64,000 nt of DNA from an uncultured Dehalococcoidia bacterium (GCA_958296225.1 OY282456.1:558001-622000), one strand, 5' to 3'. Shown: positions 25,232 to 33,284, numbered from the stretch's first letter. Notes: generated by a model not told the origin, from the sequence alone. Translations and numbers: made by a program.

Positions 25232-26593
25232 ATGTTAAACCGTCGCAATAAACCGGCATACGTTCGCCGGTTCGCCGCCGCGTTGGCCCTGCTGGCCTTT
25301 TTGGCCTGTGGCACGTCGCAAGCGCCTGACACTGCCGAACCCACTGCGACGGCGCCAACCGCAACCGTCCCGGCAATGCCGGCGGTCGTTGCCGTAACGC
25401 CGGCCGCCACCCTTACGCCGGCTCCGTTGGCCACTACCGCGCCGGCTCCGGCCGCAACTGCCGCGATACCCGCTCCACCGCCAAAGGACGGTGTGCGAAA
25501 CATCGACGAGGCGGAGGCGGAGCAGGCCCGCCGCAAGTACGAGCGTCTGCTCCGCGCATCCTGGGCCACCGATTTCAGCCGCAGCGCCATCTCCTTCGAC
25601 GAGATTATGACCGGCGGCCCGCCCAAGGACGGCATCCCCTCTATTGACCAGCCCTTGTTTGAATCCGTCGCCGACGCCGATGAGTGGCTGGACGACCGGG
25701 AGCCGGTGCAGGTGGTGGACATTGCCGGCGATGCCCGCGCCTACCCGGTGCAGGTTATGGTGTGGCATGAGCTGGTCAACGACGTGGTGGGCGGCGAGCC
25801 GGTGGTAATAACCTTTTGACCACTGTGCAATACCGCCTTCGTGTTCAGGCGGACCGTGGACGGGGCGATACTGGACTTTGGCACCACCGGCGCGCTGCGC
25901 AACAGCAATCTGCTGATGTACGACCGGCAGACGGAATCCTGGTGGCAGGAGGTCGGCGGCGAGGGCGTCATCGGCCACTACGCCGGCCAGCGACTGGAGC
26001 CGCTCTACCTGTCTATAGTGTCCTGGGGAGATTTCAAGGCGGCTTTCCCGGAGGGACGGGTGCTTTCCCGGCCCAACTCCGGCCGGTCATACGGTCGCAA
26101 CCCCTACGCCGGCTATGACCGGCCCGGCGGCTACCCCTTCCTGTTCAACGGCCCGGACGACCCGCGCCTGCCGGCCGTGGAGCGTGTCGTCGCTATGGAA
26201 CGGGGCGATGCGGCCTGGGCGGTGTCTTTCACCACGCTGGCCGAGGAGCGGGTGGTTACGGCAACGGTGGGGGGCGAGGATGTGGTGGTCTTCTGGATGC
26301 CGGGCACGGCCTCGGCGCTGGACGCCGGTTCCATCGCCGCCGGGCGGGACGTGGGCACGGCCGGCATCTTCTCACCCGTCGGGCCGGATGGGGCGGCGCT
26401 CACTTTCTCCGCTGGCGCTGACGGCGGGATTGCCGACGCGCAGACGGGCAGCGGGTGGAACATTTTCGGGCGGGCGGTTAGCGGGCCGCTGACGGGAACG
26501 CAGTTGGAGCCGGCGCCGGGACGAATTGGGCAGCTGTGGTTCTCCTGGGCTACCTACCGGCCCGACACGGTGGTATATCCGGCGACGCCGTAG
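25232..26593 (+). CDS. DUF3179 lipoprotein with in-frame TGA at the conserved CPLC Cys (candidate selenoprotein)
   Basis: One frame runs from the ATG at 25232 to the TAG at 26591-26593, interrupted only by TGA at 25817-25819 (codon 196). Before it: a lipoprotein signal (RRFAAALALLAFLAC), a Thr/Pro/Ala linker of about 60 residues, and FDEIMTGGPPKDGIPSIDQP ... GDARAYPVQVMVWHELVNDV then VGGEPVVITF. After it: PLCNTAFVFRRTVDGAILDF with GTTGALRNSNLLMYDRQTES. DUF3179 proteins have CPLC at this point, so the TGA replaces the first Cys and gives U-P-L-C, a redox-type UxxC. A hairpin (CCGCCT, 8-nt loop TCGTGTTC, AGGCGG) begins 13 nt after the TGA, with outer CCAC/GTGG pairing at 25820-25823 and 25856-25859: a possible bacterial SECIS. 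I recall DUF3179 seleno-forms being annotated in public databases, but cannot check. The alternative is a nonsense-mutated pseudogene; the intact 257 codons downstream argue against it. Confidence 0.75.
25820..25859 (+). promoter_or_regulatory. Candidate bacterial SECIS-like hairpin downstream of the TGA
   Basis: Inner stem CCGCCT (25833-25838) with AGGCGG (25847-25852), loop TCGTGTTC; outer stem CCAC (25820-25823) with GTGG (25856-25859). The apical loop begins 20 nt after the TGA, within the distance usual for SelB-binding hairpins. The first loop G is the third base rather than one of the first two, so it departs from the usual rule. The structure could also be a by-product of coding. Confidence 0.45.
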
Positions 26594-26615
26594 GGGCGAA
26601 TAATTATTCGCCCCT
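26592..26615. terminator. Bidirectional terminator between DUF3179 and dehydrogenase genes
   Basis: AGGGGCGAATAA and TTATTCGCCCCT form a perfect 24-nt palindrome overlapping the DUF3179 stop codon. It lies between convergent genes and can serve both. Confidence 0.75.
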
Positions 26616-26693
26616 ATGCTCTCGGCGCGCAGTCTGATGGGGATGCGAGGGCAGCGTATACGTCACCCCCGCTGATTACACAAGCGCTGCTGG

Positions 26694-27761
26694 CTAGCCC
26701 CGCCAAATCTGCCGCATCCGGCGCACGGAATCCAGCCGCGTCTCCGCCAGCAGGTTGGCGGCCCGCGACGTGGAAATTTCCTGCTTGCGGGAAGTGGTCA
26801 GCACTGCCGACATCTGCTCGTAGATGCGCTCCGTTTGCTGGCGGGAGCGTTCCGGGTTGTAGGGCTGGCCGATTTCGGCGGCAGCGTTGATGACGCCGCC
26901 GGCGTTAATCAGAAAGTCGGGGGCGTAGATGATGCCGCGCCGGTGCAGTTCCTCGCCGTCCTCCGGCGTCGCCAGCTGGTTGTTGGCGCCGCCGGCTACG
27001 ATGCGGCAGCGCAAACGGTTGATGGTGTCCGAATTGATGACGCCGCCCAGGGCGCAGGGCGCAAAGATGTCGCATTTGACGTCGTAGATGTCGTCGGCGC
27101 CGACTACTTTGACGCCCATAGCCCGCGCCCGGTCCAGCGCGGCCTCGCTGATGTCGGCGGCGATGACGTGAGCGTCGTCGGCCAGCAGATGCTCCGCGGT
27201 GTGGCCGGCTACCTTTCCGAACCCCTGCATTGCCACGGTGCGGCCCCGCAGCGAGTCGGCGCCCCATACGCCGGCGGCGCCGGCGCGCATCCCCATGTAG
27301 ATGCCCAGGCCGGTCATTAGCGACGTGTCGCCGCTGCCGCCCAGTGTTACGTCCAGGCCGACTACGTGCCGCGTTTCCTGGCGGACGGATTCCAAATCGC
27401 GGCCGGTGGTGCCCACGTCCGTCGTCGTCAGATAGCGGCCGCCCAGGGTATCGACGAAACGCCCCCAGGCCCGCAACAGGGCCTCGGTCTTGTCGGTGCG
27501 GGGGTCGCCGATGATGACGCCCTTGCCGCCGCCCAGGTTCAGCCCGGCTGCGGCGGACTTGTAAGTCATGGCCTGGGAGAGCCGCAGCGCGTCGGCCAGG
27601 GCGTCGGACTCGGTGGCGTAGGGCCACATCCGCGTGCCGCCGCAGGATGGGCCGAGGGTGGTATCGTGGATGGCGATGATTCCCCGCAGGCCGGATTCCG
27701 GGTCGCTGTACATTGCCACCTGCTCGTGGCCGCAGCTTACCATCGTGTTCAGGATGTCCAT
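26694..27761 (-). CDS. Glu/Leu/Phe/Val-type amino acid dehydrogenase
   Basis: A 355-residue NAD(P)-dependent dehydrogenase that oxidatively deaminates an amino acid, most like leucine/valine dehydrogenase. The N-terminal domain has IIAIHDTTLGPSCGGTRMWP and the catalytic region MTYKSAAAGLNLGGGKGVI with its Lys residues. The dinucleotide fold reads VAMQGFGKVAGHTAEHLLAD, followed by DIFAPCALGGVINSDTI and VAGGANNQLATPEDGEEL. Length agrees with leucine dehydrogenase (about 345-365) rather than hexameric glutamate dehydrogenase (about 420-450). It stands alone, convergent with the DUF3179 gene. A role in branched-chain amino acid breakdown is likely. Confidence 0.92.
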   Translation of the reverse strand: MDILNTMVSCGHEQVAMYSDPESGLRGIIAIHDTTLGPSCGGTRMWPYATESDALADALRLSQAMTYKSAAAGLNLGGGKGVIIGDPRTDKTEALLRAWGRFVDTLGGRYLTTTDVGTTGRDLESVRQETRHVVGLDVTLGGSGDTSLMTGLGIYMGMRAGAAGVWGADSLRGRTVAMQGFGKVAGHTAEHLLADDAHVIAADISEAALDRARAMGVKVVGADDIYDVKCDIFAPCALGGVINSDTINRLRCRIVAGGANNQLATPEDGEELHRRGIIYAPDFLINAGGVINAAAEIGQPYNPERSRQQTERIYEQMSAVLTTSRKQEISTSRAANLLAETRLDSVRRMRQIWRG

Positions 27762-27908
27762 GCTGCTACCTCCTGCATATAACTTACACTACTATTATAC
27801 GATACGCCGGCGTCGGGCCGGCGGGCGTTTGGTCATCCCGTTGGGGTATAATCCCCGCAGTTTATCCGCGGCGCCGCCATTGCGCCCCCCAATTCAGGAG
27901 ACGCCATA

Positions 27909-28439
27909 ATGCCCCCCAAGCAGTACCCCAACCCGCCCGGCCTGGTCATCGCAGCCAAGCGCTACCACGCCGTCATCAAAACCGATAAAGGCGATATGAC
28001 CATTGAGCTGCTGTCGGAAATCGCGCCCCTTACCGTCAACAATTTCGTGTTTCTGGCGCGCGACGGGTTTTACGAAGACAACCAGTTTCACCGGGTCATC
28101 AACGGGTTTATGATTCAGGGCGGCTGTCCGCGCGGGGATGGCACCGGCAACCCGGGCTACCGCTTCCGCGACGAGGAAGTTACCCGCTCTTACACGCGCG
28201 GCACGCTGGCGATGGCCAACTCCGGCCCCAACACCAACGGCAGCCAATGGTTCATCGTCCACGGCGCCAACGCGGGCCTGCCGCCCAACTACACCATCTT
28301 CGGGATGCTTACCGAAGGCGATGAAGTGCTGGAAGCCCTGGCCACGTCGCCAGTGCGGCCGAATCGCAGCGGGGAGAACTCGCAGCCTGCCGAGCGCCTG
28401 GCAATCCACAACATCGAGATTACCGAGACCGACTTCTAA
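27909..28439 (+). CDS. Cyclophilin-type peptidyl-prolyl cis-trans isomerase
   Basis: A 176-residue cyclophilin without signal peptide, so cytoplasmic. It shows HAVIKTDKGDMTIELLSEIA, then FVFLARDGFYEDNQFHRVIN, GFMIQGGCPRGDGTGNPGYR and NTNGSQWFIVHGAN, covering the active-site Arg, Phe, Gln and the usual GSQFFI element (here GSQWFI). It catalyses proline isomerisation in protein folding. TATAAT at 27847-27852 lies 57 nt ahead of the start and may be the -10 box; a good -35 was not seen. CAGGAG precedes the ATG. Confidence 0.95.
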   Translation: MPPKQYPNPPGLVIAAKRYHAVIKTDKGDMTIELLSEIAPLTVNNFVFLARDGFYEDNQFHRVINGFMIQGGCPRGDGTGNPGYRFRDEEVTRSYTRGTLAMANSGPNTNGSQWFIVHGANAGLPPNYTIFGMLTEGDEVLEALATSPVRPNRSGENSQPAERLAIHNIEITETDF

Positions 28440-28504
28440 TCGCGGCGGGCAACGGCGCGCCGCCGCTGCGATTACCGGCCAGCGGCCAGCTTTGCGAGGA
28501 CGGT

Positions 28505-29269
28505 ATGACTACCAAATTGCCCCGTCGGGCCTACCCGATTATCGACCCAGCCCAGCTTCCCGACCCGGAGCCGGTTCCTGACGCCATGTTCCAGTTCTTT
28601 GACATCGTTGATACCGCTGCGATGCTGCGCGCTTACCTGGCGCCCCGGCCCCCGTTGGGCGAAGACCGGCCCGCCACCGTTGTGGTGGGCGGAGAGTCCT
28701 TCGTCTATTACAACCCTGACAACCTCAACGACAAAGTATCGCCCGACTGCTACGTGGCCTTTGACGTGGACGCCGATGCCATTGTCCGGCGCAACGGTTA
28801 TTTCATCTGGGAAGTGGGCAAGCCCCCCGATTTCGTCCTGGAAATTGCATCGCCCAGCACCCGCAGAGTGGACATCACCCGCAAAAGGACGCTGTACGCC
28901 GCCATCGGCATCGGCGAATACTGGCGGTACGACGGCACGGGCGGAGAGTTATACGGGAGCACGCTGGCCGGCGAGCGGCTGGCAGCAGGGGCCTACGAAC
29001 TTCTTGACCTGCAACGGCGGCCGGACGGGGAAATGCTCGGTTACAGTCCGGTATTGAACCTCGTGGTGTCAGGACGGCCAGACCATCTGCTGCGGTTCAT
29101 CGTCCCGGAAACCGGCGCGTATCTGCAGACGCTGGAAGAGGAGCAGGCCGCGCGCGAATCGGCCCGGCGCGAATTGGCGGCGGAACGGGCCGCGCGCGTC
29201 GCTGCTGAGGAACGGCTGCGACAGCTGGAACGACGGCTGCGCGAGTCGGAACCGGGCGGGCTTGGCTAA
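28505..29269 (+). CDS. Uma2-family putative endonuclease (DUF820) with Arg/Glu-rich coiled-coil tail
   Basis: A 254-residue Uma2 protein of the same type as the pair at 3-4.6 kb but more distant. Key segments are VSPDCYVAFDVDADAIVRRN, KPPDFVLEIASPSTRRVDIT and KRTLYAAIGIGEYWRYDG, covering the PD and ExK-like positions and the GxxEYW motif. About 45 C-terminal residues are a charged coiled coil (EEEQAARESARRELAAERAA). GAGGACGGT precedes the ATG. It follows the cyclophilin gene at 65 nt. Function is unproven; the family is annotated as putative restriction endonuclease. Confidence 0.88.
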   Translation: MTTKLPRRAYPIIDPAQLPDPEPVPDAMFQFFDIVDTAAMLRAYLAPRPPLGEDRPATVVVGGESFVYYNPDNLNDKVSPDCYVAFDVDADAIVRRNGYFIWEVGKPPDFVLEIASPSTRRVDITRKRTLYAAIGIGEYWRYDGTGGELYGSTLAGERLAAGAYELLDLQRRPDGEMLGYSPVLNLVVSGRPDHLLRFIVPETGAYLQTLEEEQAARESARRELAAERAARVAAEERLRQLERRLRESEPGGLG

Positions 29270-29289
29270 CCGCCCGGTCTGCCGGCCGC

Positions 29290-30651
29290 CTAGCCGTCGT
29301 CCCCGGCCGCGGCGGGCGCGGTGGCTACGGCGGCGGGCGCGGCCGGCGGCGCCGTCGGAATCCGGGGCCGCTTGGCGAACAGGAAGAATATGCCGCCGGC
29401 AAAGTTGAACCCGGAAAGCACCAGGAAGGCCACGGTGTAGGACTGCTGCCAGTCGTACATATAGCCGGCGAAAGGGCTGGCGACCAGCAGCAGCAGGTTC
29501 ATGGGAATGGTGCTGATGCCCAGAATCTTGCCGAAGTTGCCCCGTCCGAAGTATTCGCCGCGTATGGAGGTGGTCAGCGGGTTGCGTCCGCCAAACCCCA
29601 GGCCAAAGGCTACGGCGAAGGCGTAGAACATCCAGAGCTGGGTGCTGAACGTCAGCACCACCACGGCGCCGGCCTGAATGGTGGTGAAGACGAAAATGCC
29701 GACGCGCTTGGAGAAGCGGTCGCCGACGTAGCCGCCAATCAGCTGCGCCCACATCGCCACAAAGGTATAAGTGGTTACCACCCATGCGGTGTGCTGCCCG
29801 AACCCGGCATCGGTCAGAAACAGGCCCAGGTGGGTCATAATGGCCAGGATAATCATGCTGGTCAGGCCGTGCCCCACGGCGATGAACCAGAATGCGCTGG
29901 TGCGGATGGCCTGCTGCGCGGTCAGACCTTGCGGCGCGTTGGGATTGCGCGGGCCGCCCCGGGCGCGCCCGGCGGCTTCGGCCTCATCCTGAAGCTGCAG
30001 CCCCATATCCTCCGGCTGGTTGCGTATCACCAGCGACAGGGGGAAGGCGGCGGCGAACACGACGACGGCAATGACCAGTGCGGTACCTTGCCATCCGATA
30101 GCGCTGCTGATGCCCAAGCCGATGAGAGGCACTACAATCAGCGCGCCGCCCCGGCTAATCCAGTTGGCCCAGCCCATGGCCATTGCCATGCGCCGGGAGA
30201 ACCAGTTGTTGATGGTGGTCATCATGGGCACCCAGCTGCCCATGCCCTGCCCCAGGGCCATTATCATAAAGGCGATGTAGAACATATAGAGCGGGGCAAT
30301 CGGCCAGTAGTCGGCGCCGATTTGCCAGAAGCACAGGAACCCGAAGCCGAGGATGATGAACCCGATGAACACCATCTTACGACCGCCCAGCCTGTCGGTA
30401 AGATAGCCCTCAATGGGCCCCATCAGGCCACCCTCAACGCGCGTCAGGGTGAGGGCCATGGACAGCGCGCCCCGCTTCCAGCCGAACTGGCTTTCCAGCG
30501 CTACCGCCCACAGGGTCATCGCATGGAACAGGGGCACCGTGGCCACCGTCATCACGAAGCCGGTGGCGATGACGATATACCAGCCGTAGTAGATGTTGGG
30601 GCGGCGGAAACGGGAACGCGGCCCGCCGGAGGATGCGGAGTTGGTGGTCAT
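29290..30651 (-). CDS. MFS transporter, OFA (oxalate/formate antiporter)-like
   Basis: A 453-residue major facilitator with about twelve membrane helices. After a 20-residue polar N-terminus it reads NIYYGWYIVIATGFVMTVAT, then LESQFGWKRGALSMALTLTR and GPIEGYLTDRLGGRKMVFIG, which includes the MFS motif between helices 2 and 3 in the form DRLGGRKM. The second half has AQLIGGYVGDRFSKRVGIFV. This arrangement fits the OFA/monocarboxylate group. The tail is Ala/Pro-rich. The start MTTNSASSGGPRSRF was chosen because the longer frame runs into unrelated upstream DNA; no clear ribosome-binding site was seen, so the start is uncertain. Substrate unknown. Confidence 0.88.
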   Translation of the reverse strand: MTTNSASSGGPRSRFRRPNIYYGWYIVIATGFVMTVATVPLFHAMTLWAVALESQFGWKRGALSMALTLTRVEGGLMGPIEGYLTDRLGGRKMVFIGFIILGFGFLCFWQIGADYWPIAPLYMFYIAFMIMALGQGMGSWVPMMTTINNWFSRRMAMAMGWANWISRGGALIVVPLIGLGISSAIGWQGTALVIAVVVFAAAFPLSLVIRNQPEDMGLQLQDEAEAAGRARGGPRNPNAPQGLTAQQAIRTSAFWFIAVGHGLTSMIILAIMTHLGLFLTDAGFGQHTAWVVTTYTFVAMWAQLIGGYVGDRFSKRVGIFVFTTIQAGAVVVLTFSTQLWMFYAFAVAFGLGFGGRNPLTTSIRGEYFGRGNFGKILGISTIPMNLLLLVASPFAGYMYDWQQSYTVAFLVLSGFNFAGGIFFLFAKRPRIPTAPPAAPAAVATAPAAAGDDG

Positions 30652-30707
30652 AGCGGTTGAGGAAAGCGACGAACCGCGACGATTGCGGCGGCGCGATGCC
30701 GCATATT

Positions 30708-30992
30708 TTACGCCTTTGGTGAATATGGGCGCAAGGCATATAGAATGATTACGAATATCACAAACGCCGATGCGATTGCCAGGCTGAGGGCGCAGTGACA
30801 AAGTGGGCCGGCGTGAAGCGCCGGCGTCGCCGGGTGTCGTGGCGGTGATGCCAGCGGACGGCGGTGGTTACGGCGTGGCTGACCGACCGGCGCAAGGCAC
30901 GGGCGGCGCGGGCGCAATCGCTGGCGGCGATGTTGGCGGGGGGTGAAGTTGAGGTAGTGGCGGCTGCGATTGAGGTGGTGGGCTGGGTTCAT
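30708..30992 (-). CDS. Possible small protein with C-terminal membrane segment
   Basis: A 94-codon frame starts at the ATG at 30990-30992, eight nt after a good ribosome-binding site (AAGGAG at 31001-31006, minus strand). The N-terminal two thirds are rich in Arg, His and Pro (MNPAHHLNRSRHYLNFTPRQ); the end is a clear hydrophobic helix (LSLAIASAFVIFVIILYAL) followed by RPYSPKA. There is no recognisable family and the composition could arise by chance in GC-rich DNA. The Shine-Dalgarno site and the membrane segment are the only support. Confidence 0.3.
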   Translation of the reverse strand: MNPAHHLNRSRHYLNFTPRQHRRQRLRPRRPCLAPVGQPRRNHRRPLASPPRHPATPALHAGPLCHCALSLAIASAFVIFVIILYALRPYSPKA

Positions 30993-31354
30993 TGGCAATG
31001 CTCCTTGCTGGTTCAGGCGATCGGGGTTCGGCGGTTGGCGGGATGTGGTGCGCGAGCCAGAGGTTACCGGTCATTGTCAGCCCCACGGCCGGGGGATTTA
31101 CGCAAGGTTTTGCTCCGATGGTTCGTGAACTGCGCTTTGAAGGCGCAGCCACGCAGCGCGGTGGCAGTCGCTGTTGGCCGGTTAGACCGTTCTCGCGTAA
31201 GCATTGGACGAGGGGTCTCCACGACGCCGGTATGCGATTTTAGTGCTGACTGGCCGTTGACGACCGGTTGGCCTCTGGCTGGACTGGGATTCACGTGATA
31301 GATTGCAGTATAGTACCGATGTTCGCGGTTGTCAAAGGGGGGTTGTCAGTGGGC

Positions 31355-31475
31355 CGGGGCAAAGTGCGGGCGGCGGGTTTTGCGGGCGTCGGATTTCCCT
31401 GACGCCGGAGCGCTACTCCTCTCCCAACCCTCTCCCACAGGGGGAGAGGGCTTTAATGACTTTGCAAAGCCCCGA
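31355..31475. repeat. Dispersed intergenic repeat, copy 2
   Basis: It matches 17672-17812 in order: GGCAAAGTGCGGGCGGCGGG, TTTTGCGGGCGTCGGATTTC, CTGACGCCGGAGC, CCCTCTCCC...GGGAGAGGGCTTTA and TTTGCAAAG. Just after it, AACGGAACGCTACC at 31484-31497 is identical to the outer 14 bases of the right terminal repeat of the IS element at 59782-60835. Confidence 0.6.
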
Positions 31476-31513
31476 CCGCCGGCAACGGAACGCTACCTGA
31501 AGCGCCCGCGATG

Positions 31514-31542
31514 CTGACAGGTTGCGGTTGGAGTGCTATAAT
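31514..31542 (+). promoter_or_regulatory. Promoter of the rpsF-ssb-rpsR operon
   Basis: CTGACA at 31514-31519 and TATAAT at 31537-31542 with a 17-nt spacer, 37 nt ahead of the TTG start of rpsF. This is the best sigma-70-type match seen in the window. Confidence 0.8.
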
Positions 31543-31578
31543 CCGTGCTGTCTTGCTACCAATTCAGGAGATTGCAAC

Positions 31579-32244
31579 TTGCCTCACTACGAACTTGTAA
31601 CCATCCTCAGCCCGATGCTCAATCAGGACGAAGCGTCTGCGACTTGGGATGAGATTAAATCCTACATCGCCAACCGGGACGGGGAGATAACCGCGGAGCA
31701 GATTTGGGGAACCCGCCGCCTGGCTTACCCCATCCGCAAGGGAAACTACAATTTCCTTGAAGGCTCCTATTACCTCAGCACGTTCACCGTGGACAGCCCG
31801 TTCAATCGCGAGCTGGAAAATTACCTGCGGCTGGACGAGCGGGTTTTGCGCTCCCTCGTCTTGCGTTGCGCCGGCCCGCTGGAAGACAAGCCGCCCCCGG
31901 GCCCGTTGACTGCGCCCTCGCGCTATATCCCGCCGGGACGGGGCCGGCGCGGCGATGGCGGCGGCCCCATACCCGAAGCTCCCGGCGGCGGATTTGGCGA
32001 CCGCCGGCCCGGCCCGCCACCCGCTCCCGCACCGGCTGGCGCGGCCCCTGCGGCGCCGACGCCACCCCCAGCCGTGGCCGCCGAACCGCCGGCAGCCGCT
32101 CCGCCACCCGCTCCTGAACCGGCCGCACCGCCGCCACCCGCTCCTGAACCGGCCGCACCGCCGCCACCCGAACCCGCAGCAGATGTTGCGCCGCCGGCTC
32201 CCGACGCGCCGGCCGGCGAATCCGCCGCCGAACCGCAAGGGTAA
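31579..32244 (+). CDS. rpsF: 30S ribosomal protein bS6 with long Pro/Ala-rich C-terminal extension
   Basis: A 221-residue protein. The start is the TTG at 31579 behind AGGAG at 31566-31570 (8-nt spacing); the first residues HYELVTILSPMLNQDEASAT fit the bS6 N-terminus. The S6 fold covers about residues 1-105 (WGTRRLAYPIRKGNYNFLEG, then SYYLSTFTVDSPFNRELENY, LRLDERVLRSLVLRC). The remaining ~115 residues are Pro/Ala/Gly-rich low complexity (PPPPAPEPAAPPPPAPEPA). Normal bS6 has about 95-135 residues, so the tail doubles the protein. It is first in the usual rpsF-ssb-rpsR operon. It binds the central 16S rRNA domain together with bS18. Confidence 0.95.
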   Translation: MPHYELVTILSPMLNQDEASATWDEIKSYIANRDGEITAEQIWGTRRLAYPIRKGNYNFLEGSYYLSTFTVDSPFNRELENYLRLDERVLRSLVLRCAGPLEDKPPPGPLTAPSRYIPPGRGRRGDGGGPIPEAPGGGFGDRRPGPPPAPAPAGAAPAAPTPPPAVAAEPPAAAPPPAPEPAAPPPPAPEPAAPPPPEPAADVAPPAPDAPAGESAAEPQG

Positions 32245-32251
32245 ATTTACC

Positions 32252-32764
32252 GTGAACAAGATAACCATTATCGGCAACTTGGGCCGCGACCCGGAGATGC
32301 GGTATTCTGCTTCCGGCACACCTATGACGTCGTTCAGCATCGCTAGCAGTCGACGCTATACTACTGCCGCAGGTGAGCAGAGAGAGGAAACTGAGTGGTT
32401 CAATTGCACGGCGTTCGGGCGTCTTGCCGACACCTGCAACCAGTACCTAGCTCGCGGCAGGCAGGTTTATATCGAGGGACGGCTCCGGTCGCGCCAGTAT
32501 GACCGCCGCGATGGCACCCCAGGCTTTTCACTTGATGTCAATGTTACCGACGTTCATTTCTTGGGCCGCCGCGATGAGCAGCCTGGCGGAGACGCCGGCT
32601 ATGGAGACCAACGGGGCGGCTACGACCGGCCTAACGGCGGCTACGGCGAGCAACGGGGCGGCAGCGACGGCGGCTACGGCAACCAGCGCGGCGGCTATGG
32701 CGGCTATGCTCCCAGTAATGCCCCTGGCCCCATGGGCGATGATGTTGATGACCTGCCTTTCTAA
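32252..32764 (+). CDS. ssb: Single-stranded DNA-binding protein
   Basis: A 170-residue SSB starting at GTG 32252, seven nt after the rpsF stop: MNKITIIGNLGRDPEMRYSA reading the GTG as Met. The OB fold continues with FSIASSRRYTTAAGEQREET, EWFNCTAFGRLADTCNQYLA and RGRQVYIEGRLRSRQYD. A Gly/Tyr/Arg-rich linker (about residues 115-155) leads to the acidic tip DDVDDLPF, the partner-binding tail of SSBs. It protects single-stranded DNA in replication and repair. The AGGAG-type site is weak, so coupling to rpsF is likely. Confidence 0.97.
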   Translation: MNKITIIGNLGRDPEMRYSASGTPMTSFSIASSRRYTTAAGEQREETEWFNCTAFGRLADTCNQYLARGRQVYIEGRLRSRQYDRRDGTPGFSLDVNVTDVHFLGRRDEQPGGDAGYGDQRGGYDRPNGGYGEQRGGSDGGYGNQRGGYGGYAPSNAPGPMGDDVDDLPF

Positions 32765-32807
32765 TCCGCCACCGGCGGACTGGTAACAACTTGGAGGAAC
32801 CCCGCTA

Positions 32808-33269
32808 ATGACTACTCCCGCTCCGTCGTCTCCACCCGCAGTAAGCGCTCCCCGACCGGCCCCGCCTGGCCCCGGCGCTCCCGCCGGCGGGCCGGGGGCC
32901 GCGCGTCCTCCTTTTGCCGGCGGCCCCGGCGCCAGACCCGGAGGGCCGGGTGGCCGTCCGGGCGGCCCCGGCGGTCGCCCCCCCGGACGTGGCGGCCCGC
33001 GCGCCGGCGGACGTGGTGGGCGTCGCTACGGCCCGCGCCGCCGGGTGTGCGCCTTCACCGTTGAGGGAGTAACGCCGGATTATAAGGACGTTGACCGGCT
33101 GCGACGGTATATCTCGGAGCAGGGCAAGATTGAGCCGACCCGCAAAACCGGCACCTCGGCCAAGAATCAACGGCTGCTGGCTACGGCCATCAAACGCGCC
33201 CGTTATCTCGCCCTTTTGCCCTACGCGCCCGAACACAGCATCAACATCGGTATGCGTTCCGGTCGTTAG
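32808..33269 (+). CDS. rpsR: 30S ribosomal protein bS18 with long N-terminal Gly/Pro extension
   Basis: A 153-residue protein with AGGAGG-type site (TGGAGGAACCCCGCTA). The S18 core is at about residues 78-150: [20 protein letters not shown], then [40 protein letters not shown] and LPYAPEHS. About 75 residues of Pro/Gly/Arg/Ala-rich sequence precede it ([20 protein letters not shown]). Ordinary bS18 has about 75-90 residues. The extension sits on the partner of the likewise extended bS6, both bound to the ribosomal platform. Confidence 0.95.
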   Translation: MTTPAPSSPPAVSAPRPAPPGPGAPAGGPGAARPPFAGGPGARPGGPGGRPGGPGGRPPGRGGPRAGGRGGRRYGPRRRVCAFTVEGVTPDYKDVDRLRRYISEQGKIEPTRKTGTSAKNQRLLATAIKRARYLALLPYAPEHSINIGMRSGR

Positions 33270-33284
33270 CCGGCTTTCCCAACG

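Larger units (their letters stand above)
30652..31578. other. 927-nt gene-poor stretch (one possible small gene, repeats, rpsF promoter)
   Basis: Apart from a weak candidate small gene at 30708-30992 (minus), a dispersed repeat at 31355-31475 and the promoter of the ribosomal-protein operon, no gene was seen. The part 30860-31300 is Gly/Pro-codon-like in several frames at once, which is the signature of GC-rich non-coding DNA. Confidence 0.5.

Noticed and set aside
25841..26593. Separate gene starting at GTG 25841 downstream of the TGA
   Set aside because: It is in the same frame as the upstream part and lacks a ribosome-binding site and the first half of DUF3179; read-through of the TGA explains it better.
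27824..27852. Complete promoter ahead of the cyclophilin gene
   Set aside because: TATAAT is present at 27847 but no acceptable -35 box lies at the right distance.
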